A DNA stretch of 64,000 nucleotides, taken from positions 620,001-684,000 of the forward strand of contig NZ_SEWG01000001.1 in assembly GCF_004168255.1 (NCBI RefSeq). The letters are read 5' to 3'. Below are positions 40,143 to 49,227 of this stretch, piece by piece (the stretch's first letter is position 1; each line of letters begins with the position of its first letter). Both the position numbers and the translations under genes were made by a program. Source of the stretch: Mucilaginibacter terrigena (GTDB lineage: Bacteria; Bacteroidota; Bacteroidia; Sphingobacteriales; Sphingobacteriaceae). Below the pieces are notes generated by a model, which saw only the letters and a list, made by a program, of their open reading frames with translations, made no database searches and was not told where the DNA came from.

Positions 40143-41045
40143 ATGACAACAGCAACATTAGAAAATAGATGGCGGGCAACATCTGCTTCAGAGGCAGAAA
40201 AGGGTTCGCAAAGCACCAATTTATCGCAAACAGAGCGCACCCTATCCATCGCAGGCGGTGTAAAGCTTGCCTTATCAGGTTTTAAGGGATTGTTTAAAAG
40301 TCCCTTTTCCAGCATTATCAAGATAGGCGCAGGCGGTTACCTGTTAACACGTGGGGTTACCGGTCATTGCGAGCTTTACTCGCGCATGGGCCGCAATAGT
40401 ACCGAACCGGTTAATGTAAACATCCGCTCATCCTACCTTATTAACAAGCCAAGGCAAGAAGTTTACGATTTTTGGCGAAAGCTGGATAACCTGCCCCTGT
40501 TTATGAAACACCTGGAAAGCGTGGAGCAGATCGACGAAAAACGTTCGCACTGGGTTTTAAAGCTGCCAACGGGCGTTGCCAGGGTAAGCTGGGATGCCGA
40601 AATTGTAAGCGATGAACCAGGTTACAGTATTGGCTGGAGTTCGTTACCCGATTCGCTGATCGACAATGCCGGTAAAGTGCGTTTCCAGGACAGCCCCGAC
40701 GGCGAAGGCACATTGGTTGATGTAGTTATCTCGTACCGCCCGCCTGCAGGTGGTTTTGGCGGCGGCATAGCCCATATATTAAACCCCGTATTCAAAAGTA
40801 TGGTTGACAGCGATGTACGCAATTTTAAACAATATATGGATATTGATGGCGGCATAGCATCAGATACAACCCATACTAATGATAACGATATTGCTGAACC
40901 CGTAGCCTTTGTAATTGAAGAAACGGTTGTGGAGGATATTACAATGGCAGACCCCGAAAAAGACAACACAACACCGCGTTTCCAGTCGCATATCGATCCA
41001 TTTCATGACAGGGAAAAGCCCGGGAACGAGAATCAAGGCTTGTAA
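40143..41045 (+). CDS. SRPBCC-family protein with N-terminal DUF2892-like membrane segment
   Basis: A 300-residue protein. A first region (about 30-80) has hydrophobic stretches (SIAGGVKLALSGFKGLF, SSIIKIGAGGYLLTRGVTGH) as in DUF2892/YgaP-type membrane units. A START-like SRPBCC domain follows (about 95-235: RSSYLINKPRQEVYDFWRKL, NLPLFMKHLESVEQ, LKLPTGVARVSWDAEIV). An acidic disordered tail is last. The ligand is unknown. It is divergent from the B12 operon. Confidence 0.8.
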   Translation: MTTATLENRWRATSASEAEKGSQSTNLSQTERTLSIAGGVKLALSGFKGLFKSPFSSIIKIGAGGYLLTRGVTGHCELYSRMGRNSTEPVNVNIRSSYLINKPRQEVYDFWRKLDNLPLFMKHLESVEQIDEKRSHWVLKLPTGVARVSWDAEIVSDEPGYSIGWSSLPDSLIDNAGKVRFQDSPDGEGTLVDVVISYRPPAGGFGGGIAHILNPVFKSMVDSDVRNFKQYMDIDGGIASDTTHTNDNDIAEPVAFVIEETVVEDITMADPEKDNTTPRFQSHIDPFHDREKPGNENQGL

Positions 41046-41118
41046 CTACTTGTCGCAGAACGTTTTTTTACTGTTATAAATGTGTAGAAGCGCTGATTGA
41101 CAAGATAACAATACGACA

Positions 41119-41141
41119 GAAAGCCCCGGTTCGGGGCTTTC
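41119..41141. terminator. Bidirectional terminator GAAAGCCCC-GGTTC-GGGGCTTTC
   Basis: A perfect stem of 9 bp lies between the ends of the convergent SRPBCC and secreted-protein genes. Confidence 0.85.
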
Positions 41142-41144
41142 CAT

Positions 41145-41531
41145 TTACTGTGGCGGACTGATATCTACGATCTTGTAATATCTAAAAACCCTTGCCGGAG
41201 CAGGATTGCCTTTTGTGGGGTGATATTTTTTGGGATAGCCTTTTTCATTATAAAAACGACCTGTTATTTTTATTTTTATAATGTGGCTGCCATCTACCAT
41301 ATTATCGGCGTTAGGTAATTTATCGTTTGCGGGCTCCAGGAAAATATGCTCCCTCTCTGGTGTATGCATACGCCTGTCGTTAATAGCCCATTGCGCACTT
41401 GGGCAACCAATATAAGCATAGGTAACCACAATTGTAGATTGCTTTTTATCGAGAGTGGTTTGCGCGTGTGCAGCCTTATCAGTGGTGCATATGGTTAAAA
41501 GCACAAGTAATAATATCCGTAAAAGTTTCAT
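41145..41531 (-). CDS. Small secreted protein of unknown function
   Basis: 128 residues, with a signal peptide (MKLLRILLLVLLTICTTDKA, cleavage near AHAQ). The mature part has a single Cys (YIGCPSAQW) and a Tyr/Lys/Pro-rich tail (GYPKKYHPTKGNPAPARVF). No family is recognised. It converges with the SRPBCC gene across a terminator and is followed by the recQ terminator on its 5' side. Confidence 0.65.
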   Translation of the reverse strand: MKLLRILLLVLLTICTTDKAAHAQTTLDKKQSTIVVTYAYIGCPSAQWAINDRRMHTPEREHIFLEPANDKLPNADNMVDGSHIIKIKITGRFYNEKGYPKKYHPTKGNPAPARVFRYYKIVDISPPQ

Positions 41532-41574
41532 AACTGTAATTTAGATACAAGGTAAATATATCCCTATAATAAAA

Positions 41575-41597
41575 CAGGCCCGAATTAATCGGGCCTG
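41575..41597 (-). terminator. Terminator of recQ
   Basis: CAGGCCCGA (41575-41583) and TCGGGCCTG (41589-41597) form a perfect 9-bp stem with a 5-nt loop. The minus-strand T run follows it. It is 26 nt beyond the recQ stop. Confidence 0.85.
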
Positions 41598-41622
41598 CTC
41601 TGTTATATAATGTATTGTATAT

Positions 41623-43818
41623 TTAGTTACCTACTTCTGAAAGGAACTTAATGCGCATCAATTGCACTTCCTCGCGGGTATAATCGTCAGAACCAAGCTC
41701 TACCAGGGCATCATCGATAGAATCTATCTCGGCCGATTTAAAATAGTCGTAAACCTCTTCCTGCTTATCCTCATCAATCATTTCATCGATGTAGTAGTTA
41801 AGGTTAAGCTTAGTGCCCGAGTTTACAATGGTTTCAACCTCTTTCAGTATCTCCTCGTATGTTAAGCCTTTTGATGCGGCTATGTCATCCAGGTTTAAAT
41901 GGCGGTCGATATTTTGAATAATGAAAACCTTTAGCGCCGATTTATTCGCAGCGCTTTTGATCACCATATCAACCGGGCGGTCAATATCGTTATCTTCCAC
42001 ATATTTGCTGATCAGATCTATAAACGGCGCGCCAAATTTAAGTGCTTTACCGGCTCCCACGCCAGATATTTGTTTTAACTCTTCGGTGTTAACAGGGTAA
42101 TGCGTGCACATTTCCTCTAACGATGGGTCCTGGAAAATAACAAACGGTGGCAGGCCTTTTTGTTTGGCCAGCTTTTTCCGCAGGTCTTTAAGCATTTGCA
42201 ATAGCTCGGTATCTAAAGCGCCACCACCCTGTTTAGGGCCATCATCTGCTTCATCATCATCTGTCGGGCCCATTTCCTGGTTCAGCAGGAAACGGATACT
42301 GTAAGGGTTATCTATAAAAGCGTTACCGGCTTTTGTTAAATGTAATACGCCGTATTGGTCAATATCCTTAGAAAGGAAGTTGTTCAGCAAAGCCTGGCGC
42401 ATCAGCGAGTTCCAAAGGTTCTCGCCCTGTTCCCTGCCCGATCCAAAATAATCCAGTTTATCGTGTTCGTAGTTTTTTACCTGCGCGTCGTCCTTACCCA
42501 TCAAAATATTAATGATGTGGCAATCGTCAAACTTCTCGCCTATCAACTTTATCAGGCTTAGCGCCCTGTGCAGGTGCTCTTCGCCGTCAAAATGTACTTT
42601 AGGTCCGCAGCAGTTATCACACATGTTGTTGCAGCCCGCTTCGTTAAAATTTTCGCCAAAGTAATGCAGCAGCTGTTTACGGCGGCAAACAGACGATTCG
42701 GCATAATCGATCACCTCTTTCAGGATCTGCGTGCCTATCTCCCGCTCTGCAACGGGCTTATCCTTCATAAACTTCTGCAGTTTATCAATATCCTTTCCCG
42801 AGTAAAATGCTACGCACACACCCTCGCCACCATCGCGGCCGGCACGGCCTGTTTCCTGGTAGTAACCTTCCATGCTTTTTGGCATATCGTGGTGTATCAC
42901 ATAGCGCACATCGGGTTTATCTATACCCATACCAAAAGCAATGGTAGCCACAATTACATCCACATCCTCCATCAGGAACTTGTCCTGCGTATCGGCTCGT
43001 ACTTTAGGGTCTAAACCGGCATGGTATGGCAAAGCTTTTACACCGTTCAGGTTCAGCGCCTCAGCCACTTCCTCAACCTTTTTACGGCTAAGGCAATAGA
43101 TGATGCCCGATTTCCCCTGGTTCTGCTTTACAAACTTTACGATCTCTTTTATAGCGTTGCGCTTTGCCCTAACCTCGTAAAACAGGTTATTACGGTTAAA
43201 CGATGATTTGTACACCGTTGCGTTATTCATTTGCAGGTTTTTTTGGATATCCTGCTGTACCTTTGGCGTTGCGGTAGCTGTAAGCGCGATAATTGGGATA
43301 TCATCGCCTATGTTACTGATCACCTGGCGGATCTTGCGGTACTCGGGGCGGAAATCGTGCCCCCACTCAGAGATACAGTGCGCTTCGTCAACCGCTACGA
43401 ACGATACCTGGTTAAGCCTTAAAAAATCAACGTTTTCCTGTTTGGTCAATGATTCGGGCGCAACATAAAGCAGCTTTGTTTTGCCGCTCAGTACATCGTC
43501 TTTAACCCTTAAAATATCTGCTTTTGTTAGTGATGAATTTAAAAAATGAGCTATGCTGTCCGAGCCTCCGAAGGCCCTTAACTGGTCAACCTGGTTTTTC
43601 ATTAGCGCGATAAGCGGGGATATCACGATCGCTGTGCCCTCGCTCATTAACGCCGGTAACTGGTAACACATGGATTTGCCCCCGCCCGTAGGCATAATTA
43701 CAAAGGTGTCGTTACCGGCTAAAATATTAGTTATGATCGCTTCTTGTTCCCCTTTAAAGTTATCAAACCCGAAAAAATTTTGCAGGTTATCAAAAAGCGA
43801 CTTCTTAGTCTCTATCAT
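41623..43818 (-). CDS. recQ: ATP-dependent DNA helicase RecQ
   Basis: A 731-residue superfamily-2 helicase (3'-5'), acting in recombination and replication restart. Walker A is MPTGGGKSMC (about 42-51), DEAH box VDEAHCISEWGHDFRPEY, and motif VI YYQETGRAGRDG. The Zn site is CRRKQLLHYFGENF...CNNMCDNCC. A C-terminal HRDC domain (EELKQISGVGAGKALKFGAPF region) is present, and an acidic extension lies at the end. Normal architecture. Confidence 0.96.
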   Translation of the reverse strand: MIETKKSLFDNLQNFFGFDNFKGEQEAIITNILAGNDTFVIMPTGGGKSMCYQLPALMSEGTAIVISPLIALMKNQVDQLRAFGGSDSIAHFLNSSLTKADILRVKDDVLSGKTKLLYVAPESLTKQENVDFLRLNQVSFVAVDEAHCISEWGHDFRPEYRKIRQVISNIGDDIPIIALTATATPKVQQDIQKNLQMNNATVYKSSFNRNNLFYEVRAKRNAIKEIVKFVKQNQGKSGIIYCLSRKKVEEVAEALNLNGVKALPYHAGLDPKVRADTQDKFLMEDVDVIVATIAFGMGIDKPDVRYVIHHDMPKSMEGYYQETGRAGRDGGEGVCVAFYSGKDIDKLQKFMKDKPVAEREIGTQILKEVIDYAESSVCRRKQLLHYFGENFNEAGCNNMCDNCCGPKVHFDGEEHLHRALSLIKLIGEKFDDCHIINILMGKDDAQVKNYEHDKLDYFGSGREQGENLWNSLMRQALLNNFLSKDIDQYGVLHLTKAGNAFIDNPYSIRFLLNQEMGPTDDDEADDGPKQGGGALDTELLQMLKDLRKKLAKQKGLPPFVIFQDPSLEEMCTHYPVNTEELKQISGVGAGKALKFGAPFIDLISKYVEDNDIDRPVDMVIKSAANKSALKVFIIQNIDRHLNLDDIAASKGLTYEEILKEVETIVNSGTKLNLNYYIDEMIDEDKQEEVYDYFKSAEIDSIDDALVELGSDDYTREEVQLMRIKFLSEVGN

Positions 43819-44057
43819 TATTTACTTGTGCGTTTGGAAATTATGGTTCAAAATAACAAAAATTTATAAATAAACGGTTGGTTTTGTTAAAAATTTTATA
43901 TTAAAATGATTATTTGATTAAAAACAATTTGTTTATTTATCGCTTTTAGAAATGGTAAAATTCACAATGAAATATTTAGTTTTACCTGGTAATGAATTTA
44001 CAAATTAATGCACATATTTAGCATCGGTTTGCCAAATTAAAATCTACAACTTTTACA

Positions 44058-45143
44058 ATGAATAAAAACTATTACGCCATTATTATGGCTGGCGGCATCG
44101 GCAGCAGGTTTTGGCCCATCAGCAGAACATCGCATCCAAAACAATTTATAGATATACTGGGCACAGGCAAAACGCTTATCCAAAACACTTACGAACGTTT
44201 TTTGAAAGTATGCCCTAAAGAAAATATATATGTTGTAACCAACGAAAATTATACCGGCCTTGTTAAAAAGCAATTGCCGGATATGGCCGATCAGCAGATC
44301 CTGACCGAGCCTGTGATGCGCAACACCGCCCCCTGCGTTGCCTATGGCTGCTTTAAAATAGAAAGTATGAACCCTGATGCCGCCATTGTCGTAGCGCCCT
44401 CAGATCACCTGATACTTGATGAGTCCGCGTTTATTGCCACCATCGAAAAATCGTTAGAGACCGCATCACAAAACGATTGCCTGATAACCCTTGGTATCAA
44501 GCCATCGCGCCCCGATACCGGCTACGGCTATATCCAGTACACCGATCAGACATTGAATGAAGATTTTTATAAGGTAAAGACCTTTACCGAGAAACCAACG
44601 GTTGATATTGCCAAAACCTTTATCCAAAGCGGCGACTTTTTGTGGAACGCGGGAATCTTTGTATGGTCGGCAAAGGCTATTGTGGCTGCATTTGACAGCT
44701 ACCTGCCCGAAATGCACGAGATATTTGCCGAGGCGCGTTCGGTTTACAATACCGACGAGGAAAAAGCATTTGTACACAAGGTTTACCAGCGCTGTATTAA
44801 TATCTCTATCGATTATGGCATTATGGAGAAGGCATCAAACGTTTACGTACTGCCATCTGAATTTGGCTGGAGCGATCTGGGTACCTGGGCATCTATCTAC
44901 CAACTGGCCGATAAGGATTATGTGGGTAACGCCGTTATCCCCTCAGAAAAGGTAATTATGTACGATAGCAGCAACTGCATGGTAAACGTACCCGGCGAAA
45001 AGCTGGTAATATTACAGGGCCTGCACGATTATATTGTAGTTGAAGCCAACAATACCCTGCTGATATGCCCCCGCGAACAGGAGCAGAACATCAAACAAGT
45101 TGTTGCGGATGTGAAGAATAAGTTTGGGACGAAATACATTTAG
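44058..45143 (+). CDS. manC: Mannose-1-phosphate guanylyltransferase
   Basis: Forms GDP-mannose from GTP and mannose-1-phosphate. 361 residues, without the type II isomerase domain. The nucleotide motif is AGGIGSRFWPISRTSHPKQF (11-30). FTEKPTVDIA is the FVEKP-like metal motif, and GDFLWNAGIFVWSA and GIMEKASNVYVLPSEFGWSD are conserved. It feeds envelope or capsule synthesis; no partner genes are adjacent. The 239-nt gap before it is AT-rich with no clear feature. Confidence 0.95.
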   Translation: MNKNYYAIIMAGGIGSRFWPISRTSHPKQFIDILGTGKTLIQNTYERFLKVCPKENIYVVTNENYTGLVKKQLPDMADQQILTEPVMRNTAPCVAYGCFKIESMNPDAAIVVAPSDHLILDESAFIATIEKSLETASQNDCLITLGIKPSRPDTGYGYIQYTDQTLNEDFYKVKTFTEKPTVDIAKTFIQSGDFLWNAGIFVWSAKAIVAAFDSYLPEMHEIFAEARSVYNTDEEKAFVHKVYQRCINISIDYGIMEKASNVYVLPSEFGWSDLGTWASIYQLADKDYVGNAVIPSEKVIMYDSSNCMVNVPGEKLVILQGLHDYIVVEANNTLLICPREQEQNIKQVVADVKNKFGTKYI

Positions 45144-45156
45144 AGGTTATAGATTT

Positions 45157-45200
45157 GTGATTAGAGATTAGTCAATCAGTAAAAACTAATCTCTAATCAC
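45157..45200. terminator. Perfect inverted word repeat GTGATTAGAGATTAGT between convergent genes
   Basis: GTGATTAGAGATTAGT (45157-45172) is the exact reverse complement of ACTAATCTCTAATCAC (45185-45200), with a 12-nt loop. It can act as a terminator for manC and rlmB. It also belongs to the class of short-word inverted arrays in this window (words TTAGAGATTAG). Confidence 0.75.
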
Positions 45201-45206
45201 TATTCA

Positions 45207-45983
45207 CTAATTAACTGCAGCAGCGCTGCGCTGCCTGATCGCTTCATACAATATCACGGCTGTTGATACCGATACGTTCAGTGATTCAATCTCGCCGAAC
45301 ATGGGGATCTTTGCCAGATGGTCGCTGATGCGGATGATATCGTTACGGATACCGTCTTCTTCCGAGCCCATGATGATGGCCGTTGGCGCGGTGTAATCGG
45401 GCGTATAGATGTAATCGTTTGTTTTTTCGGTACAGCAAACCAGCTGCAAACCCGATTCCTGCAAAAATTTCACTGTCTGCATAAAGTTATCGTGGCGGCA
45501 CACGGGGATCTTATACAATGCTCCTGCCGATGTTTTGATGGCATCGGGGTTTATCTGGGCCGAGCCTTTAGCCGGGATAACAATGGCATGCACGCCTGCG
45601 CACTCCGCCGTACGGGCAATGGCACCCATGTTGCGCACATCGGTAATACTATCCAGCACCAGTATCAGCGGTACCTCGCCCCTTTCAAAAACATCGGGTA
45701 TTATGTTCTCTATCTTTTGGTAGATGATAGGCGAGATGAACGCGATAGCGCCCTGGTGGTTCTTCATGGTGATGCGGTTCAGCTTTTCAACCGGTACCTG
45801 CTGGGCCGTTATGTGGTACTCGTTCATCACGTCCTTAAGCTCGTTAAGCAGGCCGCCGCCAAGGCCGCGCTGCAGGTACAAAGCCTCAATTTCTTTACCT
45901 GCCAGTATCGCCTCAATTACAGCCCTTATGCCAAAAACCATCTGGTTGCCTTCGCGCGGCGGAGGTTTAGAATTATATGCCAT
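45207..45983 (-). CDS. rlmB: 23S rRNA (guanosine-2'-O-)-methyltransferase RlmB
   Basis: A SPOUT-class (TrmH/SpoU) enzyme that methylates a guanosine in 23S rRNA with SAM. 258 residues from the ATG at 45983. The N-terminal substrate-binding domain begins MVFGIRAVIEAILAGKEIEA. SPOUT motifs are LVLDSITDVRNMGAIARTAE (about 111-130), IIMGSEEDGI and IPMFGEIESLNVSVSTAV (C-terminal knot). An upstream in-frame extension to 46079 lacks family similarity and is not used. Confidence 0.92.
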   Translation of the reverse strand: MAYNSKPPPREGNQMVFGIRAVIEAILAGKEIEALYLQRGLGGGLLNELKDVMNEYHITAQQVPVEKLNRITMKNHQGAIAFISPIIYQKIENIIPDVFERGEVPLILVLDSITDVRNMGAIARTAECAGVHAIVIPAKGSAQINPDAIKTSAGALYKIPVCRHDNFMQTVKFLQESGLQLVCCTEKTNDYIYTPDYTAPTAIIMGSEEDGIRNDIIRISDHLAKIPMFGEIESLNVSVSTAVILYEAIRQRSAAAVN

Positions 45984-46119
45984 TTTAATAAAATTATTTT
46001 CGCCAAAAGTACCTAAATTAACTGATTTAACGGTTATTGAACTTGCCGGGGTTACAGTATTGTTGATAATACTTAACAACTCTTAATACTTATAAACATA
46101 TATGGTAATGAGGTACTTA

Positions 46120-46160
46120 TAGTGTTATTAACACGTTATGAACACGTGGTGTTAATTACC
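46120..46160. promoter_or_regulatory. Repeated TTAACAC/TGAACAC sites upstream of dnaB
   Basis: GTTATTAACACGTTATGAAC followed by ACGTGGTGTTAATTACC contains two tandem copies of GTTAT-n-AACACG and an inverted GTGTTAAT. TTAACACGTTATGAACAC matches the 32.6-kb motif TTAACACGTTGTTAACAC in 16 of 18 bases. It is probably a protein-binding operator controlling dnaB; the protein is unknown. Confidence 0.4.
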
Positions 46161-46265
46161 GCCCCCGAAATTTATAGCGCTGATAATGTTTTTGTTATGT
46201 TAATAACTCTGTTGTTAGCGAATTAAAAACAGGCAAGAACATTTTTTGTATATTTTTGTTTCATC

Positions 46266-47828
46266 ATGACATTTGAGAACGATACCCCTAATTACAAGCC
46301 CAATTCTACCGATCGCAGAAGCAGGATAACCACCCCTGCTCCGTATGCCGGATTAGGCAAATTGCCCCCCCAGGCGATAGATCTTGAAGAGGCAGTTTTG
46401 GGTGCTTTAATGCTTGAAAAAGACGCCCTTTCATCCGTAATCGACGTACTAAAACCCGAAGTTTTTTACGATGTAAGGCACCAAAAGATATTCAGTACCA
46501 TAGCTGTCCTTTTTGAAAAAACATCGCCTGTAGATATCCTAACCGTAACCGCGCAGCTACGCCAGCAGGGCGAGCTGGAAATGATAGGTGGCGCATATTA
46601 TATCACCGAACTGACCAATCGCGTAGCATCTGCCGCCAACATCGAGTACCACTCGCGTATCATTATCCAGAAATACATCCAGCGCGAGCTGATCCGTATC
46701 TCTACGGATGTGATCAGTATGGCTTACGAGGATACCAGCGATGTACTGGAAATGCTTGACAAGGCCGAAAAAAACCTTTTTGAGATAGCACAAAACAACC
46801 TTCGCCGCGATTCGCGCAAGATGGACGACCTGATGCACGAGGCATTAAAGGATATCGAAGCCCTTAAAGATAAAAAGGACGGCCTCACGGGTGTTGCATC
46901 GGGCTTTACAGATCTTGACCGCATGACCTCGGGCTGGCAAAAATCCGACCTGGTAATTATAGCTGCCCGCCCGGCAATGGGTAAAACAGCCTTTGTGTTA
47001 AGCTGCGCCCGTAACGCCGCTGTTGATTTCGACAAGCCTGTTGTGGTATTCTCGCTTGAGATGTCGTCCGTTCAGTTGGTTAACCGTTTAATATCCGGCG
47101 AAACCGAAATTGAGCAGGAAAAGATCCGTAAGGGTACGCTGGAAGAATGGGAATGGCAGCAGATCCACTCTAAAATTGGCCGCCTGGAAGCAGCGCCATT
47201 AATTATCGACGATACCCCATCACTAAATATATTTGAGTTCCGTGCCAAGTGCCGCCGTTTAAAATCGCAGCACGATATCCAGCTCATCATTATCGATTAC
47301 CTGCAGCTGATGCAGGGCAAGGCAGATGGTAAAGGCGGCGGTAACCGCGAGCAGGAAATTGGTAGCATCTCGCGTGCGCTTAAAACCGTAGCCAAGGAAT
47401 TGAATGTACCGGTAATAGCACTTTCGCAGTTGAGCCGCGCGGTTGAGAACAGGCCGGGTGGCTCAAAACGACCGATGCTATCGGATCTGCGTGAATCGGG
47501 CTCTATTGAGCAGGATGCGGATATGGTGTTGTTCCTGTACCGTCCTGAGTATTATGGCTTGGATGTAGACGAAGATAACAACCCTACGCAAGGCGTCGGC
47601 GAGATCATTATAGCCAAGCACCGTAACGGCGAAACCGGTAAAGTAAGACTGAAATTTGTGGGTAAATACGTTAAGTTCCAGGATTTGGATCAAGGCATGG
47701 ACAGTTTCCCACCTTCGGGCAATGCATTTGCCGGCCTAAATCCATCGCAGGATTTTGACAGTAAACCAAGCAACTTCATCATCCGCCCATCACGCATGGA
47801 TGATATTGATGATGAGCCACCGTTCTAA
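46266..47828 (+). CDS. dnaB: Replicative DNA helicase DnaB
   Basis: A 520-residue hexameric helicase of the replication fork. The N-terminal DnaB domain begins PPQAIDLEEAVLGALMLEKD (about 35-54). RecA-like core: Walker A ARPAMGKTAF (about 237-246), Walker B LIIIDYLQLMQG, and the arginine-finger region LSQLSRAVENRPGGSKRPML. C-terminal KHRNGETGKVRLKF matches the family. No intein is visible: the ATPase motifs are uninterrupted. It is convergent with a TPR gene. Confidence 0.96.
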   Translation: MTFENDTPNYKPNSTDRRSRITTPAPYAGLGKLPPQAIDLEEAVLGALMLEKDALSSVIDVLKPEVFYDVRHQKIFSTIAVLFEKTSPVDILTVTAQLRQQGELEMIGGAYYITELTNRVASAANIEYHSRIIIQKYIQRELIRISTDVISMAYEDTSDVLEMLDKAEKNLFEIAQNNLRRDSRKMDDLMHEALKDIEALKDKKDGLTGVASGFTDLDRMTSGWQKSDLVIIAARPAMGKTAFVLSCARNAAVDFDKPVVVFSLEMSSVQLVNRLISGETEIEQEKIRKGTLEEWEWQQIHSKIGRLEAAPLIIDDTPSLNIFEFRAKCRRLKSQHDIQLIIIDYLQLMQGKADGKGGGNREQEIGSISRALKTVAKELNVPVIALSQLSRAVENRPGGSKRPMLSDLRESGSIEQDADMVLFLYRPEYYGLDVDEDNNPTQGVGEIIIAKHRNGETGKVRLKFVGKYVKFQDLDQGMDSFPPSGNAFAGLNPSQDFDSKPSNFIIRPSRMDDIDDEPPF

Positions 47829-47836
47829 GAGATTTT

Positions 47837-47943
47837 AGAGTCAAGATGTAAGAATCAAGACAGCTACACATACGAAAGCCCGTTTATTTAAACGGGCTTT
47901 CTCTTTATAAAGTCTTGGCTCTTGATTCTAACATCTTGACTCT
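47837..47943. repeat. Inverted word arrays flanking a terminator after dnaB
   Basis: The left arm AGAGTCAAGATGTAAGAATC followed by AAGAC (47837-47861) is complementary, with few changes, to the right arm GTCTTGGCTCTTGATTCTAA followed by CATCTTGACTCT (47912-47943). Between them sits the hairpin at 47874-47901. The layout equals that of the four-helix-bundle cassettes, but with a terminator in place of a gene. Confidence 0.75.
47874..47901. terminator. Bidirectional terminator GAAAGCCCGTTT-ATTT-AAACGGGCTTTC
   Basis: A 12-bp perfect stem at the centre of the inverted word arrays, serving the convergent dnaB and TPR genes. Confidence 0.85.
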
Positions 47944-47946
47944 CCA

Positions 47947-48291
47947 CTAATAATCGTCGTCATCATCTTCCTCAAACCCTTTAGCCGAGCGATAAACCGC
48001 CTGCAATTCCGAGAATGCATGCATATCGCGTTTGGCTTTTGTTAACGCCATACCTTGTTCATAAGTGCGTATTGCGTCGTCGGTGCGGTTAAGGGCTTCG
48101 TATAATTTGCCCAGGTGGTAGTAGGTACCGGTATAGTTGGGGTGGTTATTTACCAGGTCTTCGTAATAGCTTAGGGCTTTTTCGGTATCGTTAAGTCGCA
48201 GGTATTCAGTGGCCAGCGCGTATTTTAAAAATTCATCTTCGGGTTCGTTCTGTATAAACGCCAACAGCTTATCTAATCTGCTTATCTCCAT
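47947..48291 (-). CDS. Tetratricopeptide-repeat protein
   Basis: A 114-residue cytoplasmic protein with about two or three TPR units: DEFLKYALATEYLRLNDTEKALSYYEDLVNNHP, then TGTYYHLGKLYEALNRTDDAIRTYEQGM; short acidic tail EEDDDDDY. TPRs mediate protein contacts; the partner is unknown. It is divergent from etfB with a 75-nt gap. Confidence 0.88.
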   Translation of the reverse strand: MEISRLDKLLAFIQNEPEDEFLKYALATEYLRLNDTEKALSYYEDLVNNHPNYTGTYYHLGKLYEALNRTDDAIRTYEQGMALTKAKRDMHAFSELQAVYRSAKGFEEDDDDDY

Positions 48292-48313
48292 TTTAAACTC
48301 TCTCTTTTTTAAC

Positions 48314-48321
48314 TAAATTTG
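48314..48321 (+). promoter_or_regulatory. Candidate -7 box (TAAATTTG) of the etfBA operon
   Basis: TAAATTTG matches TAnnTTTG and lies 45 nt before the etfB start codon. A clear -33 TTTG is not seen at the expected distance. Confidence 0.35.
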
Positions 48322-48366
48322 CAGCACCCTAATTACAAATACCTGTAAAAATATAAACCAATTATA

Positions 48367-49107
48367 ATGAGTAAAATACTGGTATGTATCAGCAATGTTC
48401 CGGATACGACGACAAAAATAACCTTTACTGATAACAACACCCAATTTAATACAAACGGTGTTCAGTTTATATTAAACCCTTACGATGAAATTGCCCTTGC
48501 TCGCGCTATCGAGTTAACCGATGGCGGAAAAGGCAGCGTAACGGTTATAAACGTGGGCGAAGCCAATACCGATGCCACCATCCGTAAAGCGCTGGCCATT
48601 GGCGCTACCGATGCTGTACGCATCAACGCCAAACCACAGGATGCATGGTACGTGGCTTACCAGATAGCAGAGTATGTTAAAGCAAACCCATTCGACCTGA
48701 TCCTTACCGGCCGCGAGTCTATCGACTACAACGGCTCTAAAGTAGCCGGTATGCTGGGCGAACTGCTGGATATCCCATCGGTATCTATCATTAAAAAGCT
48801 TGATGCTACCGATAGCGAAGCTACTGTTGAGCGCGAGATAGAAGGCGGTAAAGAAGTGCTTACCATCCCCTTCCCGTTTGTAGCGGGCTGCGCCGAGGGT
48901 GTTGCCGAACCAAAGATCCCGAACATGCGCGGTATCATGAGCGCGCGTACCAAGCCGTTAACCGTGGTTGAGGCTGTTGATGTGCAAACTTTATCGCAAA
49001 TCATCAGTTATGAAACTCCTGCCCCACGCGGACAGGTCAATTTGGTTCCGGCAGATGACGCGGCCAAATTGGTAGATTTGCTGCACACACAGGCAAGGGT
49101 TATATAA
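48367..49107 (+). CDS. etfB: Electron transfer flavoprotein, beta subunit
   Basis: A 246-residue AMP/adenine-nucleotide-binding subunit of the ETF dimer, which takes electrons from acyl-CoA dehydrogenases. It shows CISNVPDTTTKITFTDNNTQ near the start, ILTGRESIDYNGSKVAGMLGE (about 114-134) and the beta-subunit signature GCAEGVAEPKIPNMRGIMSA. The partner etfA follows after a 120-nt repeat-filled gap. Confidence 0.94.
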   Translation: MSKILVCISNVPDTTTKITFTDNNTQFNTNGVQFILNPYDEIALARAIELTDGGKGSVTVINVGEANTDATIRKALAIGATDAVRINAKPQDAWYVAYQIAEYVKANPFDLILTGRESIDYNGSKVAGMLGELLDIPSVSIIKKLDATDSEATVEREIEGGKEVLTIPFPFVAGCAEGVAEPKIPNMRGIMSARTKPLTVVEAVDVQTLSQIISYETPAPRGQVNLVPADDAAKLVDLLHTQARVI

Positions 49108-49119
49108 TTACTATTTATT

Positions 49120-49215
49120 AAAATTAGAGTCAGGATTATAAGACATAAGAACCAGGACAAAAATACTATTGCTATTACGATCTTGATTCCTGAATCTAAC
49201 AATCCTGATTCTCTT
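49120..49215. repeat. Inverted word arrays between etfB and etfA
   Basis: AGAGTCAGGATTATAAGACA followed by TAAGAACCAGGAC, and on the right CTTGATTCCTGAATCTAACA followed by ATCCTGATTCTCTT, are imperfect reverse complements built from the word CAGGATT. They fill most of the gap within what should be one operon. Confidence 0.65.
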
Positions 49216-49227
49216 AAAACAAAAGCT

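Noticed and set aside
45984..46079. Longer RlmB start at 46079
   Set aside because: The extra 32 residues are not part of the family; the start at 45983 leads directly into the known fold.
46266..47828. Intein in DnaB, a common insertion site
   Set aside because: The ATPase motifs run without interruption and the length of 520 residues is normal.
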